The notes below the pieces were generated by a model. That model searched no databases. It was not told the DNA's origin and worked only from the letters and a program-made list of their open reading frames with translations. From Anaerolineaceae bacterium (GTDB taxonomy: Bacteria; Chloroflexota; Anaerolineae; Aggregatilineales; Phototrophicaceae): a stretch of DNA of 64,000 nt. Positions 60,646 through 64,000 of this stretch are shown here, piece by piece (the first letter of the stretch is position 1; each line of letters starts with the position of its first letter). The stretch is from contig PABP01000014.1 in NCBI GenBank assembly GCA_002699585.1, positions 558,001 to 622,000 on the forward strand, written 5' to 3'. Made by a program: the position numbers and the translations under genes.

Positions 60646-60963
60646 CTAATTACTGCCGCCGGCATCCTCATAAACATCACCGTACCACATGGTGATGCCA
60701 TTCTCACCGAAGCGCCGCAGCTCGTTCCCCGCTTCCTGACCTTCCGGCGTTAGCAGCGCCTTCTCCATCGTCGCATGATCTTTAAAGTACAGTTCCATCA
60801 CCCGGAAAAAGGGTGCTTGGCCCGAAGGACTGCCCGTCAAATGTACCACCTGTCGCCGTTCAATATCCGGCATGCGCTCGACCAGTGCCAGAAAATCGGT
60901 ATAGGCATTTTCAAAGATGAAGGTGTCTTGTGGGTGATGGAACATGACAACGAACTTGGTCAT
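60646..60963 (-). CDS. EthD-like small protein
   Basis: A 105-residue ferredoxin-fold protein. TKFVVMFHHPQDTFIFENAYTDFLALV and MELYFKDHATMEKALLTPEGQEAGN fit the EthD family, which often forms dimers with aromatic substrates or with oxidoreductases. Function is not known. It stands alone between convergent genes. Confidence 0.8.
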   Translation of the reverse strand: MTKFVVMFHHPQDTFIFENAYTDFLALVERMPDIERRQVVHLTGSPSGQAPFFRVMELYFKDHATMEKALLTPEGQEAGNELRRFGENGITMWYGDVYEDAGGSN

Positions 60964-61110
60964 GGGGCCTCGCTTACTTGGGAATCGTGTTCAACGTGCG
61001 CCCGATTATAAGACACCTCGCCCTAGCATGGCAGGGCATAGATTGATTCCATGTTGTGAACATGCTGACATTGTCAACATGCCGATTCCATGTTTACACG
61101 CACATCGTAG

Positions 61111-61130
61111 GGATGCAGCATGCTGCATCC
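61111..61130 (+). repeat. family A palindrome (GGATGCAGCATGCTGCATCC)
   Basis: Perfect palindrome preceded by TCGTAG. First of three in a row. Confidence 0.85.
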
Positions 61131-61157
61131 GGCTCTCGCTTGCTTTAGCTATTGTAG

Positions 61158-61177
61158 GGACACAGCACGCTGTGTCC
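61158..61177 (+). repeat. family A palindrome (GGACACAGCACGCTGTGTCC)
   Basis: Palindrome with one mismatch at the centre, preceded by TTGTAG. 47 bases after the previous copy. Confidence 0.85.
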
Positions 61178-61204
61178 GGCCCTCGCTAGTTTTAGGTACC
61201 GTAG

Positions 61205-61224
61205 GGGCACAATACATTGTGCCC
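61205..61224 (+). repeat. family A palindrome (GGGCACAATACATTGTGCCC)
   Basis: Near-perfect palindrome preceded by CCGTAG. 47 bases after the previous copy. The arms differ from its neighbours at paired positions. Confidence 0.85.
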
Positions 61225-61242
61225 GCGAACGTCCCGCCCCAA

Positions 61243-61272
61243 CAAAAAAGAGGACCCGCAGGCCCTCTTTTC
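61243..61272 (-). terminator. terminator of the S8 protease gene
   Basis: On the minus strand AGAGGGCC pairs with GGTCCTCT around TGCG, followed by TTTTTTG. It lies 28 bases past the protease stop. Confidence 0.85.
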
Positions 61273-61299
61273 GACTTGATTGCTCGTATCGCTTACGGA

Positions 61300-64000
61300 C
61301 TATGCACGCCGCTTGCGATATGCGCCGCCCATCCCAAAGATAAGGGCTGCGCCTGCCATCAGCAAGGCAATCGCCACGATCTCTTGTGACCAGGGCGCGT
61401 CACCGGTTGCTGGTAGCTGGCTAACCAGAGACAGGGTGCCGCTGGTGGTCGCCAGGGTGGTGCCATTGCCGTACAGTGTGCCGTTCATGACCACGCTCGA
61501 TTGGCTGTAATTGGTCGGGATCAGGGTGTTGATGGTGATTATCACCTGTTCCCCGGCCTGGATCACATCCTGTGCGAACTGGACCACATTCTGCTGCGCG
61601 GATTGGCTGAAGCTGCGCGGTTGGCCCAACGGACCCATCGTATAGCGAGCATCGGCCAACTGCGTCCCGGTGCTGACCGTACCACTGGTGCTGGTCGCGC
61701 TCTGGATGCTGATATTACCGGGCAGCGTCAGGTTGATGCTGGCGTCGTTGATGGCTGCGCCTGTCGTGTTGTTGATGCTAACTTTCCATTCGACGCTATC
61801 ACCCGGTTGGGCGAAAACGTTCATCGGTGTGATAGCGAACAGCATATTGGGAACGACGAAGTCGCCGATAGTTTCGCCACCGCTGGAGCCACTTTTGACC
61901 GGGGTGACATTACACGTCTCGATATTGCCACCCACGCAGATACGCCGTGCCGCCGTGTTGTTGGAAGTGTCCGTTTCGGTGTTGCCGCTGGTCGCACTGT
62001 ATGACACATCCGTTGTGATGACCAGATCGCGGCCTTCGGTCCCGGCATCAACTGTGGAAGCCACCTGCAACGTGAGCAGGAAATTGGGCGGTACGACAGT
62101 CTTGCCATAGTCGCAGGTGATGACTGTCGGGCTGCCGCTGCCACCCGTAACACTGCTGACTGTCGGGCAGTCATCGCCAGTGTAGGTCAGGCCAATCGGC
62201 AGTGTATGTTCGATGACCACACCTTCTGCAGGTGCGGGACCATTATTGGTTGCCTCCGCCATGGTAGCCATGATCGCGCCTTCTGCCGGGGTTTCCTCAC
62301 TGGCGTTGATGCCTGCCTCAAGGTCGGCTTCACCGCTGATGTCCATCGTGAGCACTTCCACGCGGTTGCCGCTGGCATTGTGATGATGCAGCAGCAAGAT
62401 TTCCGGCGGTGTGGTCGTGCTGCTCAGGTCATAATCAACCGGGATGTACAGCCCGTCGAAGTCCGGGTACCAGGGCATGCCTGGGAAGGGACCGCCTTGC
62501 AAGCCACTGTCATCATTGAAGCTAAAGGGTGCTGTTGCGATGTCGTAGCTGATGTACGGCCCTGGCGTTGTAATGCGTGTCGAATCAGTGAAGTTCAACT
62601 CGCCCAGGACATCCACATAGAAGTTGATGTTGGAGTCGGCACTGGTCAGCCCCAGGTCACTTGCCGGGATGGGGAAGACCACGACGTTGTTGTTCAGTAG
62701 ATATGTGTCGTATGTATTTGCTAAGTACTCGTTCGGAATAAGCAAGTCTAGGACAGAAGACGTGTTCAAATCCTGCCAGAAGCCGATGAAAACATCACTG
62801 GGATCATCAGCCACGCCGAACGCACTGGCGGCGGTTCCCAGGTCCCAGTTAAACAGATTCAAATCTTCGACCTGATCACCATCGGTGTCAAAGTAAATAT
62901 CGAACAGTGTTTCATAGGCGTTGGCTGTGCTCCAATCGCCGTAGACCGTGAGCGCCATGTAGATGGTCGTATCAGCCAGGGCCGCATTCAGATTGCCATC
63001 ATTTTCACTCAGCCAATAGCTTAAATCCGATGCCAGTCCGATGTACTGCAAGTCGCCTCGGTCGTACCCGGCTGGGCTGAAGGCGTCGTTCGGGCTTTCA
63101 TATACCTTCTCAAAGGCTGTGACCATCGACAACGTATCGTAAGGCCAATTCACGCCGGTAAAGATGTCTGTACCGGTCAGGTCGATGGTGGTGACGCCTG
63201 TTGCCGCTGTGCTGACGGTGACGGTATCGTCGGCTGCTGCCATATTAGAAGCCGGACGCGGTACGGCATGCACGGCTACGCGCAAGCTGCTGCTCGTATC
63301 CGTCGGTGTCAGCACCACATAGCCGCCTTCTTCCGCCACGAAGTGACGGGGGCCACTAGCGAGCAGCCTGCTCTGGATGAGGTCGGTCGTCGCATCCGGC
63401 GTATGCGGTTGGCTGGCGGTTGGGTCCAGCGTCAGCGTAACGGTGACCGTTGTACTGCCTCCCGCCGGAACATTGATGCTCGATGGCGACACGCTGAACG
63501 CGGCCATTGACGTGTCATTGCGCTGGTCGAACGTGACGTTATACGTCCGCGGTGTTGCCCCCAGGTTACGTACGGTGATTGTCTGGTTGATGGTCTGGGC
63601 TGTCACCGCTTCGATCAGGCCGAAGGAGACGCTCACGCGCTCTGGTGCGTTGGTCGCATAAGCCACCGTCTCTGTATTAATCGCATTGGCCAGGTCCACA
63701 CGGCCACTACCCACCCGGCTGACGCCATAGTTCGAGCCTGTCTGGTCCGGTTGGGTCCAGACATCGTTTGCCGCCGTATTCATCAACAGCGCCTTGATCT
63801 GGCCAACGGTCCAGGTGGGATGTAGCTCGCGCATGAGCGCAGCCGACCCGGTGACATGCGGGGATGCCATTGACGTACCGCCCAGGGTGGTGCCTTCCGT
63901 CCCGCTGCCGACATCTGTGCTGAATATGAAGTCACCAGGGGCGGCCAGGTCGGGTTTCAGGATTTGCAGGCCGGTTTCCGCATCCATACGCGGCCCGCGT
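61300..64000 (-). CDS. S8 (subtilisin-like) serine protease, 3' part of gene
   Basis: The gene runs off the window end, so only about 900 C-terminal residues are seen. KPDLAAPGD, GGTSMASPHVTGSAAL (catalytic Ser) and the first-seen bases reading RGPR match subtilisins; the Asp and His are outside. The protein continues with an Fn3-like domain (QTINQTITVRNLGATPRTY), a long middle region with DxDGDxxED-like Ca-binding text, and DUF11-like domains. It ends in LPATGDAPW, a membrane segment and RKRRA, an LPxTG-like anchor. It is a surface protease, processed at the cell wall if a sortase exists. Confidence 0.9.
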   Translation of the reverse strand, partial: RGPRMDAETGLQILKPDLAAPGDFIFSTDVGSGTEGTTLGGTSMASPHVTGSAALMRELHPTWTVGQIKALLMNTAANDVWTQPDQTGSNYGVSRVGSGRVDLANAINTETVAYATNAPERVSVSFGLIEAVTAQTINQTITVRNLGATPRTYNVTFDQRNDTSMAAFSVSPSSINVPAGGSTTVTVTLTLDPTASQPHTPDATTDLIQSRLLASGPRHFVAEEGGYVVLTPTDTSSSLRVAVHAVPRPASNMAAADDTVTVSTAATGVTTIDLTGTDIFTGVNWPYDTLSMVTAFEKVYESPNDAFSPAGYDRGDLQYIGLASDLSYWLSENDGNLNAALADTTIYMALTVYGDWSTANAYETLFDIYFDTDGDQVEDLNLFNWDLGTAASAFGVADDPSDVFIGFWQDLNTSSVLDLLIPNEYLANTYDTYLLNNNVVVFPIPASDLGLTSADSNINFYVDVLGELNFTDSTRITTPGPYISYDIATAPFSFNDDSGLQGGPFPGMPWYPDFDGLYIPVDYDLSSTTTPPEILLLHHHNASGNRVEVLTMDISGEADLEAGINASEETPAEGAIMATMAEATNNGPAPAEGVVIEHTLPIGLTYTGDDCPTVSSVTGGSGSPTVITCDYGKTVVPPNFLLTLQVASTVDAGTEGRDLVITTDVSYSATSGNTETDTSNNTAARRICVGGNIETCNVTPVKSGSSGGETIGDFVVPNMLFAITPMNVFAQPGDSVEWKVSINNTTGAAINDASINLTLPGNISIQSATSTSGTVSTGTQLADARYTMGPLGQPRSFSQSAQQNVVQFAQDVIQAGEQVIITINTLIPTNYSQSSVVMNGTLYGNGTTLATTSGTLSLVSQLPATGDAPWSQEIVAIALLMAGAALIFGMGGAYRKRRA

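Larger units (their letters stand above)
60964..61299. other. gene-free stretch with three family A palindromes
   Basis: This 336-base gap holds family A copies at 61111, 61158 and 61205, spaced 47 bases apart, and the terminator of the S8 protease gene at 61243-61272. The regular spacing suggests tandem duplication of a repeat unit. A short inverted pair (GAACATGCTGACATTGTCAA, ACATGCCGATTCCATGTT) lies before them. I see no gene. Confidence 0.6.

Noticed and set aside
2961-61224. Family A palindromes as a CRISPR array
   Set aside because: Copies are dispersed, their arms vary, and no Cas gene is present. The three at 61111-61224 have spacers too short and similar.

Overview
The window looks like a chromosomal segment of a Chloroflexota (Anaerolineae-like) bacterium of moderate GC. 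This is an inference from gene content. The clearest pointer is the trio histidine phosphatase / DUF3090 / SCO1664-like protein (39549-41578), known mainly from Actinobacteria and Chloroflexi. A Ddn/DUF385 F420-type oxidoreductase, many stand-alone receiver domains, a kinase-ATPase-TPR giant, lipoproteins and a surface protease with an LPxTG-like tail agree with it. One tRNA-Leu(CAA) is present. There is no rRNA, CRISPR array or prophage.

Layout. 1-5.2 kb: two CheY-like receivers, an NAD-dependent epimerase and thioredoxin reductase. 5.4-9.8 kb: an MFS transporter, an FHA protein, then an AT-rich gene with a C-terminal HEPN-like RNase motif followed at once by an IS982-family element; this is the most obvious acquired segment. 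10-19 kb: roadblock protein, trmD, two overlapping lipoprotein genes, DUF385 oxidoreductase, GT1-type glycosyltransferase, cyclic-nucleotide-binding domain, secreted trypsin-like protease, membrane protein. 19-26 kb: GT2 polyprenol-phosphate mannosyltransferase-like enzyme, nucleotidyltransferase, tRNA-Leu, ECF sigma / anti-sigma / Nudix cluster, then four tandem copies of a SpoIIAA/STAS-like small protein ending in (L/V)GP. 26-36 kb: methyltransferase, metallophosphoesterase, Ser/Thr kinase-AAA-TPR protein, Zn-ribbon membrane protein, mutS2, DUF5666-like secreted protein. 36-44 kb: two tandem atypical response regulators, sorbosone-dehydrogenase-like secreted protein, the DUF3090 trio, PAS histidine kinase. 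44-51 kb: methyltransferase and two glycosyltransferases, glycogen debranching enzyme, DUF4259-like protein, PPi-type phosphofructokinase. 51-64 kb: MFS, serine hydrolase, second epimerase, ABC ATPase/permease pair, HAL2-like nucleotidase, rfaE2-like gene, murJ, EthD-like protein and the 3' part of an S8 protease gene.

The intergenic DNA carries two repeat families. Family A is a 20-nt palindrome preceded by (C)GTAG. At least 11 good copies occur, and their arms change together so that pairing is kept, all in the same orientation. Family B is about 50 nt, with a hairpin capped by CTTCGG or CTCATG and a GAGGATRGGGGTCT tail. One family B copy lies inside a ~95-bp block found downstream of both epimerase genes.

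Genes that plausibly work together: sigma, anti-sigma and Nudix genes (translationally coupled); the DUF3090 trio (overlapping); ABC ATPase and permease (overlapping); HAL2, rfaE2 and murJ (co-directional, envelope-related); debranching enzyme and PPi-PFK (carbohydrate use). The most novel-looking items are the four-copy SpoIIAA-like cluster, the HEPN gene beside the insertion sequence, the lysine-less receiver pair and the covarying palindromes.
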